Assembly (NCBI RefSeq): GCF_023715645.1
Contig: NZ_JAMBOP010000003.1
Coordinates: forward strand, 62,001 to 126,000
Source of the DNA: Bacillus cytotoxicus
GTDB taxonomy: Bacteria > Bacillota > Bacilli > Bacillales > Bacillaceae_G
Length of the DNA stretch: 64,000 nucleotides
Direction of reading: 5' to 3'
Shown here: one piece after another, positions 52,755 to 61,832 of the stretch
How positions within the stretch are numbered: position 1 is the stretch's first letter
Layout: each line of letters begins with the position of its first letter
Translations under genes and position numbers: made by a program
Notes under the pieces: generated by a model
The model's database searches: none
Told to the model about the DNA's origin: nothing
The model's input: the letters and a program-made list of their open reading frames with translations, nothing else

Positions 52755-54011
52755 CTAAATTACAGTTTTAGCCCTTTCTTTGGCATCTTCCTGGTAAAAT
52801 GACAACTTCGATATGATAATAAATAACATCAAAACAAACATTACCAATGCAGCTGCCATAAAAGCGATTTTCGCTCCGAAAATAGAGGCTAGTCCTCCTA
52901 ACAAAGCTCCAGATAACGGAAAAGATACCGTTAATACCATACGATATACTGCATTAATTCTTCCCATAAATTGATTAGGAATTTCTTTTTGCCGAATTGT
53001 AAATGTATAAATATTTAGCATTACCCCACCAATATTCAATATTGCATAACCAAGTATAGCAATCTGCCAATTATGAAATACAGCAAGTATAATTGTTCCT
53101 ACTAAAGAAACTAGTCCCACAAGTGTGATTGCATAGCCCATTCGCATATATTTTATTACAAATGGAGCTATAAAAGATCCTAATAGGGCCATAGCTCCCA
53201 TTATGGAATACACATTTCCAACAAAAGAAGCACTGAAATTAAAATCGTTTGCTAAGTGGAATGTCATTACTGTATATAGTGCTCCAACGGCCAAATTATA
53301 AAGACATCCTATCACTGCTAATGTCCATAAAATTTTATTATGAAATAAAAATATGACTCCTTCTTTTACTTCATTCATCACTTTACTCAATGTCATTTTT
53401 TCATTACTTCTCTCTACTTCACCAAATTTTATTGGCAAAATGATGACTACAATTAGCGTAATCAAATATGAAAATGCATCTAATAAAACTGCATGAATTG
53501 TTCCTACTAAAGCAATTGTAAGGCCTGCTATAGCTGGTCCAAGTAGATTCGATAAATTATCCATACCTATGTAAATAGAATTTGCAGACGTTAATTGTTC
53601 TTCTTTTACTAACCTTGGCAACATATCAAAATCCGCAACTAAATCAAAACACAATGTGAAAATTGACAATAAAAATCCGATAACAAATATTATTTCAATA
53701 GGTATTGTGCCAAACAATGATAAAAACGGCAACATAGCTACTACTATAAACCGGCCAAAATCTGACCATATCATTACCTTTTTTCGGTTCCACTTGTCTA
53801 CCATCGCTCCCAAAAAAGGGCCGAGAATTACAAAAGGTACGACTTCAACAATCCACATTAAACTCATTAAGCCAATTGAATTCGTTCTTTCAAAAACGAA
53901 CCAAGGGATAGCCAATCGATAAATTTGACTCCCAACTTTCGAAAAAGTTGCTCCTAAAAAATAAATAGAAAACCATTTATTACAAAATACCTTCCAATTA
54001 AGGAATTTCAT
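52755..54011 (-). CDS. MFS efflux-type transporter, 418 aa
   Basis: About twelve membrane spans. Features of the MFS macrolide-efflux-like group (MFS_3) are the start RLAIPWFVFERTNSIGLM, loop 2-3 GAMVDKWNRKKVMIWSD, and IYIGMDNLSNLLGPAIAGL. I chose the ATG at 54011, since GGAAGGGAG lies before it; the frame is open eight codons further to a GTG. Substrate unknown; these proteins often export drugs or peptides. Confidence 0.87.
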   Translation of the reverse strand: MKFLNWKVFCNKWFSIYFLGATFSKVGSQIYRLAIPWFVFERTNSIGLMSLMWIVEVVPFVILGPFLGAMVDKWNRKKVMIWSDFGRFIVVAMLPFLSLFGTIPIEIIFVIGFLLSIFTLCFDLVADFDMLPRLVKEEQLTSANSIYIGMDNLSNLLGPAIAGLTIALVGTIHAVLLDAFSYLITLIVVIILPIKFGEVERSNEKMTLSKVMNEVKEGVIFLFHNKILWTLAVIGCLYNLAVGALYTVMTFHLANDFNFSASFVGNVYSIMGAMALLGSFIAPFVIKYMRMGYAITLVGLVSLVGTIILAVFHNWQIAILGYAILNIGGVMLNIYTFTIRQKEIPNQFMGRINAVYRMVLTVSFPLSGALLGGLASIFGAKIAFMAAALVMFVLMLFIIISKLSFYQEDAKERAKTVI

Positions 54012-54318
54012 ATTTATTATTCTCCCTTCCACCAATATGTCTTGGCAATCAACTAAAACATTTCATTCCAAACGCTAGTAATGCACTATACTGAGACAAA
54101 ATATAAAAATTCTTATTACCTCATTTCTAATTTCTATATATATCTTACTGATATTTTATTAAATCTGGAAACAAGATGAATCAATCAATAGTACGAAGCT
54201 TACATAAAAAGTCTACTACTTATGTAGCATGGTAAATACACTTCTCTTTTGGGTATGATTTTAATAGATAAAATACCCTTTGTTATAATGGGGAAATTTC
54301 TATAACAAAAATGAATAA

Positions 54319-54360
54319 AAAGAGGGATTTACTTTTCATTAGAAAAGCAAATCCCTCTTC
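54319..54360. terminator. Terminator after the OFA transporter
   Basis: AGAGGGATTT and AAATCCCTCT outer arms with TTTTC and GAAAA inner arms, downstream of the minus-strand gene at 54411. Confidence 0.65.
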
Positions 54361-54410
54361 CTGTATCTTTAAATGCGTCTCTTTTTAAAATGTAATGAAG
54401 ATTTAAATAC

Positions 54411-55613
54411 TCACGCTGCACTACGATAATCTTGTTGTTTTTCTTTTTGTTGATTAGGTGCTTGAATTAAAATAGCGATAATAAATGAAACAATACACAA
54501 TACGCCAATTACCATAAAAGTTGGTTTAAATCCACCTAGAATTGCACCAATAAAGGCACCTGTGAGTGCTCCAAGTCCAAAACCTTGATACACGATACCA
54601 TAGTTTTTACTGTGATTTTTTAGACCGAAGAAATCACCAACAATGGCTGGGAATATCGTGATATTTCCACCGAAGCAAAAAGCAACGCTTGCTACACAGA
54701 CGAAATAGATGCCATAATTTAAATTCACAAAACTGAGAACAAAAACAGACGCAGCGATAACAACAAAAGTTGCAGAAACAATTTTTAAACGGCCGATTTT
54801 ATCTGATAACGACCCTAGAATGAGTCGGCCAACCGTATTAAAGATCGCAATCATAGCGACAGCATTCGCTGCTGTTGCTGCACTAAGTCCAACGAGTTGC
54901 ACGCCGATATCTTTTACCATGCTTATTAAGTATAAGCCACTCATACATGATGTGAAGAACATAATAAATAACAGATATACTTCTTTTGTACGTAGCATCT
55001 CTTTTGTTGTAAATTCATGACTTTTTGTTTCTTGAACTGTATCTTGTTCAGCGGCTGTATGGATAAGATAAGCACCTACCACTATCATAACCGCAACAAC
55101 TATGCCCCAATATAAAAACGCTTGTGATACACCCACGGAATCAATTAATTTTGCGTTAATGTATTTAAAAATGAGGCTACCTGCGCCATATGCGGAGACA
55201 GATATACCAGAAATTAAACCTTTACGCTTTGGAAACCACTTTATTAAATTAGATAGTGAAGTGATATAGGCTGTACCATCTGCGAAACCGACAACAACAC
55301 CTGCTAGTACATAAAGCATTAGTAATGAGGAAACCTGTGAACTAAGTATCAAGCCAAGTCCTAACGCTAATCCGGATATCATAATGAGTTTGCGAAGTCC
55401 CCATTTCTCTTGTAATTTACTCGCAAACAAAGTTGCAAACGCTAAAGAAAAACTAGTGATTGAGAAGGTTATTGCAACAGCGTTAAGACTCCATCCGTAT
55501 TTACTCACTAAAGGCTGATTGAATAAACTCCAAGTATATATCGTTCCAAGTCCCATTTGTACAATAACTGTACCGAGGACAACAAGCCATGGATTTATAG
55601 ATGATTTTTTCAT
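54411..55613 (-). CDS. OFA-family MFS transporter (oxalate/formate antiporter-like), 400 aa
   Basis: About twelve membrane spans. N-terminal IVQMGLGTIYTWSLFNQPLV is the hallmark of the OFA family, and WFPKRKGLISGISVSAYGAGSLIF is the conserved loop. Members exchange organic acids such as oxalate, formate or lactate. The ATG at 55613 follows GGGGGAAGGATG; the frame opens 22 codons further but without a ribosome site. Not in an operon. Confidence 0.88.
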   Translation of the reverse strand: MKKSSINPWLVVLGTVIVQMGLGTIYTWSLFNQPLVSKYGWSLNAVAITFSITSFSLAFATLFASKLQEKWGLRKLIMISGLALGLGLILSSQVSSLLMLYVLAGVVVGFADGTAYITSLSNLIKWFPKRKGLISGISVSAYGAGSLIFKYINAKLIDSVGVSQAFLYWGIVVAVMIVVGAYLIHTAAEQDTVQETKSHEFTTKEMLRTKEVYLLFIMFFTSCMSGLYLISMVKDIGVQLVGLSAATAANAVAMIAIFNTVGRLILGSLSDKIGRLKIVSATFVVIAASVFVLSFVNLNYGIYFVCVASVAFCFGGNITIFPAIVGDFFGLKNHSKNYGIVYQGFGLGALTGAFIGAILGGFKPTFMVIGVLCIVSFIIAILIQAPNQQKEKQQDYRSAA

Positions 55614-55751
55614 ACCATCCTTCCCCCTCTTTCGATTTGATGCCTTTATTGTATATGATGTAAACGATCGCGTAGGCACTTACAACACAGAGCGTCAAAT
55701 ATATGAAATCAGTTACAGAAAAAGAAGGATGAAATGCAAAAAGGGGACACT

Positions 55752-57956
55752 TCACTCGTAAACAATTTTAAGACTCTCTACCTTATATCCCTCCGCTAAG
55801 GCAGAGAATATAAATTGTTCTTTTTGCGGAGATACTTTCGCTAAGAATAACGTTCCCTCTTTCCCATTAACTTCTATATGATTTACTAAATAACCCTTTT
55901 TGGCATGAATGTACCACTTTCCGTCGTACTGCAAAGTTGTTGTTTCATTTGGTTTTTTCTTTGCCTCCTCCCATTGTGCTTTGATCGCTTCAGGGACGAG
56001 ATTATCGATATTTCCAGTCGTCATTTGCGTCTGGTCTTTTTTAAACGTTTCTTCTTTTTTGTATCCTGTTAAATCCGGTGTAAATCTTTTACTATCAATC
56101 GAAACATTGATTTCTAGGCTCGTGGGATATAAATAATCAGCAACCTTGCCAGCTGCATCATACGTTTCATACTTAACGAGAATCCCCGTATCTTTATCAA
56201 CCCAAAAACGGAAGGACTTGTTGATTCTTTTGTTGATATCCCCTTTGATGACAAGCGTATTATGCCCCAATAACTGCTCGTTTTGCTTTTCAATTTCCCA
56301 AGTATTCAAATTCCGCGTATAGTTTGAGGCTATTTCATAAGGGAATAATGAACTCATTGCTTCACCAATAATAGGTCTCTCCCGAGAGTCTGTTACATTA
56401 TCTCCTTCGCTATTTACTGAAAATGCATTTTCAATCTTTAATGGCTTAGAGCGTTTTGCTACTTCGCCATATCTCATTTCTATATACATACCTGTATCTT
56501 CTCTAAGATCCCACAATGTACCGTTATTATAATAATGAGATGTTACCTTTTCTATTTCATTTTCCACACGAGTAGTTTTACTATAACCACCTGCTTTATT
56601 ATTCAAGCTGAGTTCATAGTTAATTACCCTGTCACCTGTATTAACAGAATGAAATTTAAACTCACCTTTTGCCGTTTCAAAATTATCAACTGTATTCAGC
56701 ATTTTCGTCAGTATCTCTTCTTTCGTCATATCTCCAAAATATTCTTCTTGCTTAGGTGGAGTATATATCGTTCCCTCTTTTTTTGTTTCTGTCGTTGTTA
56801 CCTTTTTGGGAGTTTGTCCTTTCTGCTGTTCAGTTTCCCCATCTGCACGAGCATTTAGCAGAGAGAACAAGGAAACAACAATCACAGTAATAACACCAAG
56901 TGCAGACCAACGATACGATTTCTTTTGAAACTTTTTAATCATGAAGATCCTCCTCTTTAAGGCTCTTTTATTTCTAATTAGATTCGCCAAACCAGGTACT
57001 TGGTAATAGTTAGAGTAATGTTCTAAAAGATTGATAATGGTATACCCATATGAAATTTTCTCCTTTTCCTCCAAAAACGTAAGAGCAAGCGCATCACATG
57101 CCATCTCTTGATCTTCACGCATGCATGAGTAGGCATACCAAAGAAGTGGGTTAAACCAATTCAAAATTAGTAGACTATACATAACCCAATTGACGCGAAT
57201 ATCTCTCCGCTTAATGTGAGCTAATTCATGATGGAAAATATGTTGTAGTTGCTGCTCATTGAGCTGTCTAATATGCACACCCGACATTAACACTTTTGGG
57301 CGAAAGAATCCAAACACTGTTGGGCTTGAAACTTTCCCAGCTAAAAGTAGTGGGATACTCTGCTGAATAGACATAGATTTTTTACACTTTTCAAAGATGT
57401 TAACAACCCTTTCTTCTGTGATAACGGGTTGTTTTTGTATGTAGGAATATAATCGGCTATTGATAAGATAAGTTGTGAAGCCTAGTATGATAACGCCCAT
57501 TACCCAAATGTATGAAGCAATTGTATAAAAAGAAAGGGAAATATTCTTTTGATTCTCATTATGAGCAGGCTCTATCATATGTTCCTTTGTAGTCTGAGGT
57601 GAATGATCAATGGATCTTGTCTCTTGTATAACTGTATTAGTATCTAACATATTTTTCGTCTCACGCACGTGCTCTTTTTTTGAAGAAATATCAGGTTGAT
57701 TTTGAGCTGAAGTGGTCGTTTTGTAACCATATGAAAGAAGAGAATACATACTATAAGAACTATCCGGCGACCATGGCAGCAGTAGTCGTACAATCAAAAT
57801 CATCCATAGTAAATAATGCCACCTTGGACTTAGTTTATTTCTTAGCAAGATTTTGACACACAAAATAAGTGCCACTAATAAACTTGCCATCAAAGATGTT
57901 TCTATAATCCAGTCAAATACGAAAGGAAGGTAAGTATTTATAACCCTATCTATCAC
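55752..57956 (-). CDS. BlaR1/MecR1-like M56 membrane protease with a lipoprotein-sorting-like C-terminal domain, 734 aa
   Basis: Membrane spans lie at residues 12-37, 44-62, 145-166, 255-275 and 348-368. The zinc protease motif HELAH is at 243-247, with a second ligand region EDQEMACD at 282-289. In BlaR1 a penicillin-binding domain follows; here residues 400-660 instead resemble LolA/RseB-like domains (KGEFKFHSVN, SHYYNNGTLWDLRED, RFWVDKDTGILVKYETYD), with no SxxK motif seen. It lies three bases after a BlaI-like repressor gene, so it probably senses an outside signal and triggers repressor cleavage. Confidence 0.82.
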   Translation of the reverse strand: MIDRVINTYLPFVFDWIIETSLMASLLVALILCVKILLRNKLSPRWHYLLWMILIVRLLLPWSPDSSYSMYSLLSYGYKTTTSAQNQPDISSKKEHVRETKNMLDTNTVIQETRSIDHSPQTTKEHMIEPAHNENQKNISLSFYTIASYIWVMGVIILGFTTYLINSRLYSYIQKQPVITEERVVNIFEKCKKSMSIQQSIPLLLAGKVSSPTVFGFFRPKVLMSGVHIRQLNEQQLQHIFHHELAHIKRRDIRVNWVMYSLLILNWFNPLLWYAYSCMREDQEMACDALALTFLEEKEKISYGYTIINLLEHYSNYYQVPGLANLIRNKRALKRRIFMIKKFQKKSYRWSALGVITVIVVSLFSLLNARADGETEQQKGQTPKKVTTTETKKEGTIYTPPKQEEYFGDMTKEEILTKMLNTVDNFETAKGEFKFHSVNTGDRVINYELSLNNKAGGYSKTTRVENEIEKVTSHYYNNGTLWDLREDTGMYIEMRYGEVAKRSKPLKIENAFSVNSEGDNVTDSRERPIIGEAMSSLFPYEIASNYTRNLNTWEIEKQNEQLLGHNTLVIKGDINKRINKSFRFWVDKDTGILVKYETYDAAGKVADYLYPTSLEINVSIDSKRFTPDLTGYKKEETFKKDQTQMTTGNIDNLVPEAIKAQWEEAKKKPNETTTLQYDGKWYIHAKKGYLVNHIEVNGKEGTLFLAKVSPQKEQFIFSALAEGYKVESLKIVYE

Positions 57957-57958
57957 CT

Positions 57959-58357
57959 CTATCTCCCCTTTCGCTGATTTTCTTCATTCTTCTCATCAAG
58001 AATTTGTCTCAGTTCATTAATGTCTTCTGAAGATAATTTTTCTTCTTTCAAAAAATTTACAAGTAATGGTTTAAACGCCACGCCACAAAAACGTTTAAGT
58101 AGAGATTTTGTTTCTACTTGTAAATAAAGATCTTGTGACACTAAAGGATAATAGGAATACATACGCCCTTTTTCCTGATGATAGGAAACAGCTTCTTTTT
58201 GAACTAATCTATTGATCAGTGTTCGAATAGTTTTCGGATTCCAATCTACGATGGATTCCAACTCTTTAATCACCTCATTCGCCGTTTGAGGTGACTTTCC
58301 CCAAAGAATTTTCATGATTTCGAGTTCAGCTTCAGATATTCTAGGTAATTCCTTCAT
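57959..58357 (-). CDS. BlaI/MecI-family repressor, 132 aa
   Basis: A winged-helix repressor of the penicillinase-repressor family. The DNA-binding domain (residues 5-75) reads ISEAELEIMKILWGKSPQTANEVI and NPKTIRTLINRLVQKEAVSY, the recognition helix in the latter. The C-terminal part holds the dimer region with the usual cleavage area near FLKEEKLSSEDINEL. The gene starts the two-gene operon with the M56 protease and follows two operator-like palindromes. Confidence 0.92.
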   Translation of the reverse strand: MKELPRISEAELEIMKILWGKSPQTANEVIKELESIVDWNPKTIRTLINRLVQKEAVSYHQEKGRMYSYYPLVSQDLYLQVETKSLLKRFCGVAFKPLLVNFLKEEKLSSEDINELRQILDEKNEENQRKGR

Positions 58358-58374
58358 TTTATATCTCTCCTTAT

Positions 58375-58414
58375 ATTACAAACGTAATCTTAAATTAGAT
58401 ATTACATTTGTAAT
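58375..58414 (-). promoter_or_regulatory. Pair of BlaI-type operators
   Basis: Two 14-base palindromes, ATTACAAACGTAAT at 58375-58388 and ATTACATTTGTAAT at 58401-58414, are 26 bases apart. They carry the TACA...TGTA core known for BlaI/MecI sites and lie just upstream of the repressor gene. Confidence 0.7.
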
Positions 58415-58502
58415 CTATTGATGTCAATAAAATTCCGAACATTTTAATTGAATTATGATTTCACTCCTCCGAAACACGGCACACTTTTCGTAATCAAATG
58501 AA

Positions 58503-58533
58503 ACCACGGCCGATAAGTAAAATCGGCCGTGGT
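58503..58533. terminator. GC-rich hairpin without a clear gene
   Basis: ACCACGGCCGAT and ATCGGCCGTGGT arms with a 7-base loop, followed by ATTTTAT on the plus strand. It lies upstream of both flanking genes, so it may be left from a lost gene. Confidence 0.5.
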
Positions 58534-58640
58534 ATTTTATAAAGTCATATTAACCACAAAATATAAAGTTAAAAAGCATACTAATGTAGTAGCTCTGATA
58601 TTGTTAGTATATACAATATCAATTTAATGTGAGGAGATGA

Positions 58641-58841
58641 GTGTTCATTAGAATATTAGAAACTGCATATGAAACTTCTGTTTTACTGTTAGTTATATGT
58701 TCATTTTCCTATTATTTACACCTAAGAAAAATGAAACGAGAAAGAAAGCTTTCTTTTTTCGAATTCACAATGTATATAATAACTCAATTTGCTTATATTC
58801 TTTGGGCGGGCAGCTTTCTTCTTAAAATTTTGTCAAAATAA
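58641..58841 (+). CDS. Small hypothetical membrane protein, 66 aa
   Basis: Two hydrophobic segments (about residues 9-26 and 43-62) separated by a basic loop (HLRKMKRERKL). The start is GTG at 58641, with GAGGAG four bases upstream. No family recognised. Confidence 0.5.
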   Translation: MFIRILETAYETSVLLLVICSFSYYLHLRKMKRERKLSFFEFTMYIITQFAYILWAGSFLLKILSK

Positions 58842-58965
58842 AATGGATCAGTTGAAGCAAAAAAAGTATGTAAAATTTATATATCTAGTTCTTTGATAAC
58901 CACAAATTTGATCTACAAAAATGGATTACAAAAGGACAATTAATACAAAGGAGGCGATTCATATT

Positions 58966-59003
58966 CTCGTTTTTATACCTATAATCGTAGGTATAAAAAC
59001 GAG
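58966..59003. repeat. Perfect 16-bp inverted repeat directly after a ribosome-site-like motif
   Basis: CTCGTTTTTATACCTA and its exact complement with a 6-base loop. GGAGG lies 12 bases before it. The frame after an ATT at 58963 encodes a hydrophobic peptide of 38 residues ending at 59078-59080, but there is no normal start codon. Confidence 0.5.
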
Positions 59004-59059
59004 TTTAGCTATTTTAGGTCTAACCTTTCTATATTTATTGCCCATTTTATTTGGAGAAG

Positions 59060-59132
59060 CAGGTATGCTAGCCTTGTAGAAACAGCCATGGTTCTTTCAT
59101 CACCAAGGTTTCAAGGCTATTTATCATACCTG
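59060..59132. repeat. Long-armed imperfect inverted repeat
   Basis: CAGGTATG-C-TAGCCTTG at 59060-59076 pairs with CAAGGCTA-TTTAT-CATACCTG at 59112-59132, enclosing 35 bases. No gene is seen from here to the phosphoribosyltransferase remnant at 59291, except two AAGTGTAAAA blocks at about 59169-59195. Confidence 0.45.
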
Positions 59133-59290
59133 TAAAGGCTCCATGTCAAGTGGGCTATGCACAATCTAAAGTGTAAAAGGGAACTTGGCAGAAAGTGTAA
59201 AATCAATCTTGACAGTTACAATACTGAATGTCATTTTCACTAAAGCATTACTTTGCAAATTTACTATCTTTTTGCATATCGTTCCAATAA

Positions 59291-59822
59291 TTAGAATATT
59301 TTACTTGCTTTTAATTCTTCCATTGTAAATAGAGATAGTAATTCTAGACCTGCATTTTTTAGATTTTTTTTTGAATTTGGAGTTCTTTCGATCACACATA
59401 GGACATTCTTTACCTTGGCTCCATATTGTTTAAGATCCTCAGCACTTAGTTTTATTTGCCCTCCTGTTGTTACAACATCTTCAACGATACATACATTTTT
59501 ATTTTCTATAGAAACTCCTTCAGCTAATTTACATGTTCCGTATTCTTTTGCTTTTTTTTCTTACATATACGGCAGGTATACCTGTTTGTAAAGATAATGC
59601 CGTAGCAATTGGAATCCCACCCATTTCTAAACCTGCTAAAACTTCTGTATCACTTGGGATTAGCTTCGACAAATATTCGGCAATATTCCGAAGAATCTCT
59701 GGGTTTGACTCAAATAAGTATTTGTCAAAGTATTCATTGGAAATTGTTCCAGACCTTAACTTGAACTCTCCTTCAATATGAGAAATATCATAAATTTTTT
59801 CCGCTAATAATTCCTTTTCCAT
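59291..59822 (-). pseudogene. Orotate phosphoribosyltransferase-like gene with a frameshift at an A8 run
   Basis: The first frame (from ATG 59822, GTAGGAG upstream) encodes the N-terminal 97 residues of a PyrE-like enzyme (LRSGTISNEYFDKYLFESN, GLEMGGIPIATALS, GIPAVYVRKK). After eight A's (59552-59559 as T's on the plus strand) it runs off frame and stops. With one A fewer the frame continues KEYGTCKLAEG, then the PRPP-binding VCIVEDVVTTGGQ and on to a stop at 59291. The gene is thus a full-length paralogue broken by one base, unless slippage restores the frame. Confidence 0.85.
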
Positions 59823-60080
59823 AATACTCCTACCCCTTTGTATGTAATGAATTGATATGACATTAAAGTCCCTAGCTAACATCTCTAGTCGTTATTAATT
59901 AATATATCATATTTTCTGCTAATTCTTATTATTCGTTTAATATTAATATAGAATTATAGTTGAGTGACAATGACTAGGATTACACATCCATAAAAAAGAA
60001 AGGAAATTCAATTATTTTATAGAAATTCAACATAAGGCCTATAAATTTGTCAAAACAAGAGGGCCTTTAAGGAGGTTTTT

Positions 60081-60704
60081 ATGTATTCATCTAAATATTT
60101 TGAAGTAAACGATTCAGAAATTATTTTCGATTTTATAAAAAACTACTCATTTGGAACCTTAATATCTAGTACAAAAGATTTTCCAATTGCAACTCACCTT
60201 CCGCTAGATATACATAAGGAACAGGAAGATACATATTTATTAGGGCATTTTGCTTATGCCAATCCTCATTGGAAATTATTAAAAGAAAACCCTCAAGTAT
60301 TAATTACATTTCTAGGTCCACATGCTTATGTGTCTTCTTCCTGGTACACACATGAAAATGTACCTACATGGAATTATTTATCAGTTCATATATATGGTAC
60401 AACTCATTTTGTAGAAGGGAAAGAATTAGAGATTATGTTAGAAAAAATGCTGGAGAAATACGAACAGCATCGAGATAATGCAGTATTATGGGATACCCTC
60501 GATTCTGAATTTTTAAAACGCGAAATACAAGGGATAGTTGGATTCAAAGTAAAAATTGAAAGAATTGAAGCTTCCTTTAAGTTAAGTCAAAACCGAAATA
60601 ATGATGATTATAAATCAATCATCTCTAATCTAAAAAATGAAAAAGATTCTTCCTCAATAGAAGTAGCTAGCTGGATGAAGAAAATTAGACAAATTAATGA
60701 ATAA
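60081..60704 (+). CDS. PaiB-family FMN-binding protein, 207 aa
   Basis: A split-barrel flavin-binding-like protein. Family signature blocks are FDFIKNYSFGTLIS, ATHLPL, GHFAYANPHWK, VLITFLGPHAYVSSSWY and VPTWNYLSVHIYG, ending IVGFKVKIERIEASFKLSQNR. In B. subtilis PaiB is said to reduce sporulation and protease genes together with PaiA, an acetyltransferase; no paiA lies here. AAGGAGG precedes the ATG. Confidence 0.9.
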   Translation: MYSSKYFEVNDSEIIFDFIKNYSFGTLISSTKDFPIATHLPLDIHKEQEDTYLLGHFAYANPHWKLLKENPQVLITFLGPHAYVSSSWYTHENVPTWNYLSVHIYGTTHFVEGKELEIMLEKMLEKYEQHRDNAVLWDTLDSEFLKREIQGIVGFKVKIERIEASFKLSQNRNNDDYKSIISNLKNEKDSSSIEVASWMKKIRQINE

Positions 60705-60744
60705 TAGATTTATTATCAAATCCTAGGGAGTAAAAAGTCCTACG

Positions 60745-61050
60745 ATGGTACTCACTTTAATGCGCATTGGGAATGCATTCAATTACTTACCAAACTCGAT
60801 TTACTGGACGGTTGTATTAGATACAGAGCCAAATAAGGCAGGTATATTTGGAGGAGTTACGCATTTCATTGCCAACATTGCGACAATCCTTGCACCAACC
60901 TTAACAGGAAGCCTTGTTGCAAAATATGGATACCAAGCTATGTTCCTTGCTGCTGCGATTGCAGTCGTTATTGGTATGCTAGCCATGGTATTTGTGAAAC
61001 CAGGAAAACAGCAATCTGCATCTTCGGGTGCTGAAAGTATAAAACCATAG
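60745..61050 (+). pseudogene. MFS transporter C-terminal fragment, 101 aa
   Basis: The frame encodes the last three membrane spans of an ACS-type MFS transporter (NAFNYLPNSIYWTVVLD, GGVTHFIANIATILAPTLTG, YGYQAMFLAAAIAVVIGM). The N-terminal three-quarters are missing and there is no ribosome site before the first ATG. It is followed by a proper terminator, so the original 3' end is present. Confidence 0.8.
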
Positions 61051-61109
61051 CGTTTCTTCTAATAGTAACGGATTCGGATTTGAAGTACAAAATTAAAAAA
61101 GTCCATTTA

Positions 61110-61136
61110 AAAAGAGGTGCAATTAGCACCTCTTTT
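61110..61136 (+). terminator. Terminator of the MFS fragment
   Basis: AAAAGAGGTGC-AATTA-GCACCTCTTTT. Its right arm and the next 15 bases resemble the last 27 bases of the window. Confidence 0.75.
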
Positions 61137-61185
61137 ACATTTATTTAGCAATTAACTTAACACTTTTAATCATACTAGTCTATCA

Positions 61186-61452
61186 CTAATTTCCCCTAAC
61201 GATTTCTTGAATTTTTCCCATTACCCTTGATAAAGCTAAAATTGAATCTGTTGTTTCAAATTCTCCAACATCTAAGGAATGTTTTGCATTTTGGACAACA
61301 TCAACCTCTAAATTTGATTTTCTTAATTTGTCAATTTGATTTGAATTGTAATAATGATCTTTATCACCGATAACGAAAAGCCCTTGATGTTGACTATTCA
61401 AGATTGAGTCAAAAATCGAATCATAATTTATAAGAGGAGTGAGTAAAATCAT
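61186..61452 (-). pseudogene. Alpha/beta hydrolase C-terminal fragment, 88 aa
   Basis: The frame carries GLFVIGDKDHYYNSNQI, which includes the catalytic-acid region (Asp after GDKD), and VVQNAKHSLDVGEFETTDS with the catalytic His. The N-terminal part with the nucleophile elbow (GxSxG) is missing. A ribosome-like GGAG lies before the ATG, but the protein cannot be an active hydrolase. Confidence 0.65.
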
Positions 61453-61485
61453 TCACATCTATATAAATTCATTTTAATTTTTCGA

Positions 61486-61625
61486 CATATAAGTCGCGGT
61501 TATACAGAATGAAATAAGACCGCTACTTACCTCGCATGTGGCAGGAAAAGGCCCTGACCGCTACTATGTACGGCCAAACGCTCTCGTCCTCCCCAAAAAA
61601 GAAAGGGGTTTTTATGTCGTTTTTT
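61486..61625 (-). repeat. Dispersed structured repeat, copy 14 (minus orientation)
   Basis: It contains CATATAAGTCGCGGTTATAC, ACCGCTACTTACCTCGC, ATGTGGCAGG and the CCTGACCGCTACTATGTACGGCC core, ending AAAGAAAGGGGTTTTTATGTCG. The middle AAAGGAGA-type block is shorter than in other copies. Confidence 0.65.
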
Positions 61626-61832
61626 AAATTTGCTGGACAGTGACAAAAAGAAGCGTTACTACGAATTCCGCAAACCCGCATTAATTGGTTGCGGATTTTT
61701 TATTTGTTACAAAAAATAGTATTGCTGAAATTTTTTCAATTTTTCATCTATGCGACAAAAATAAGTGTTACTAAGTGTGTTAATCTATTTTATAATTATA
61801 TAAGTTTGAATATGTATGCATTAACTTAGTAA

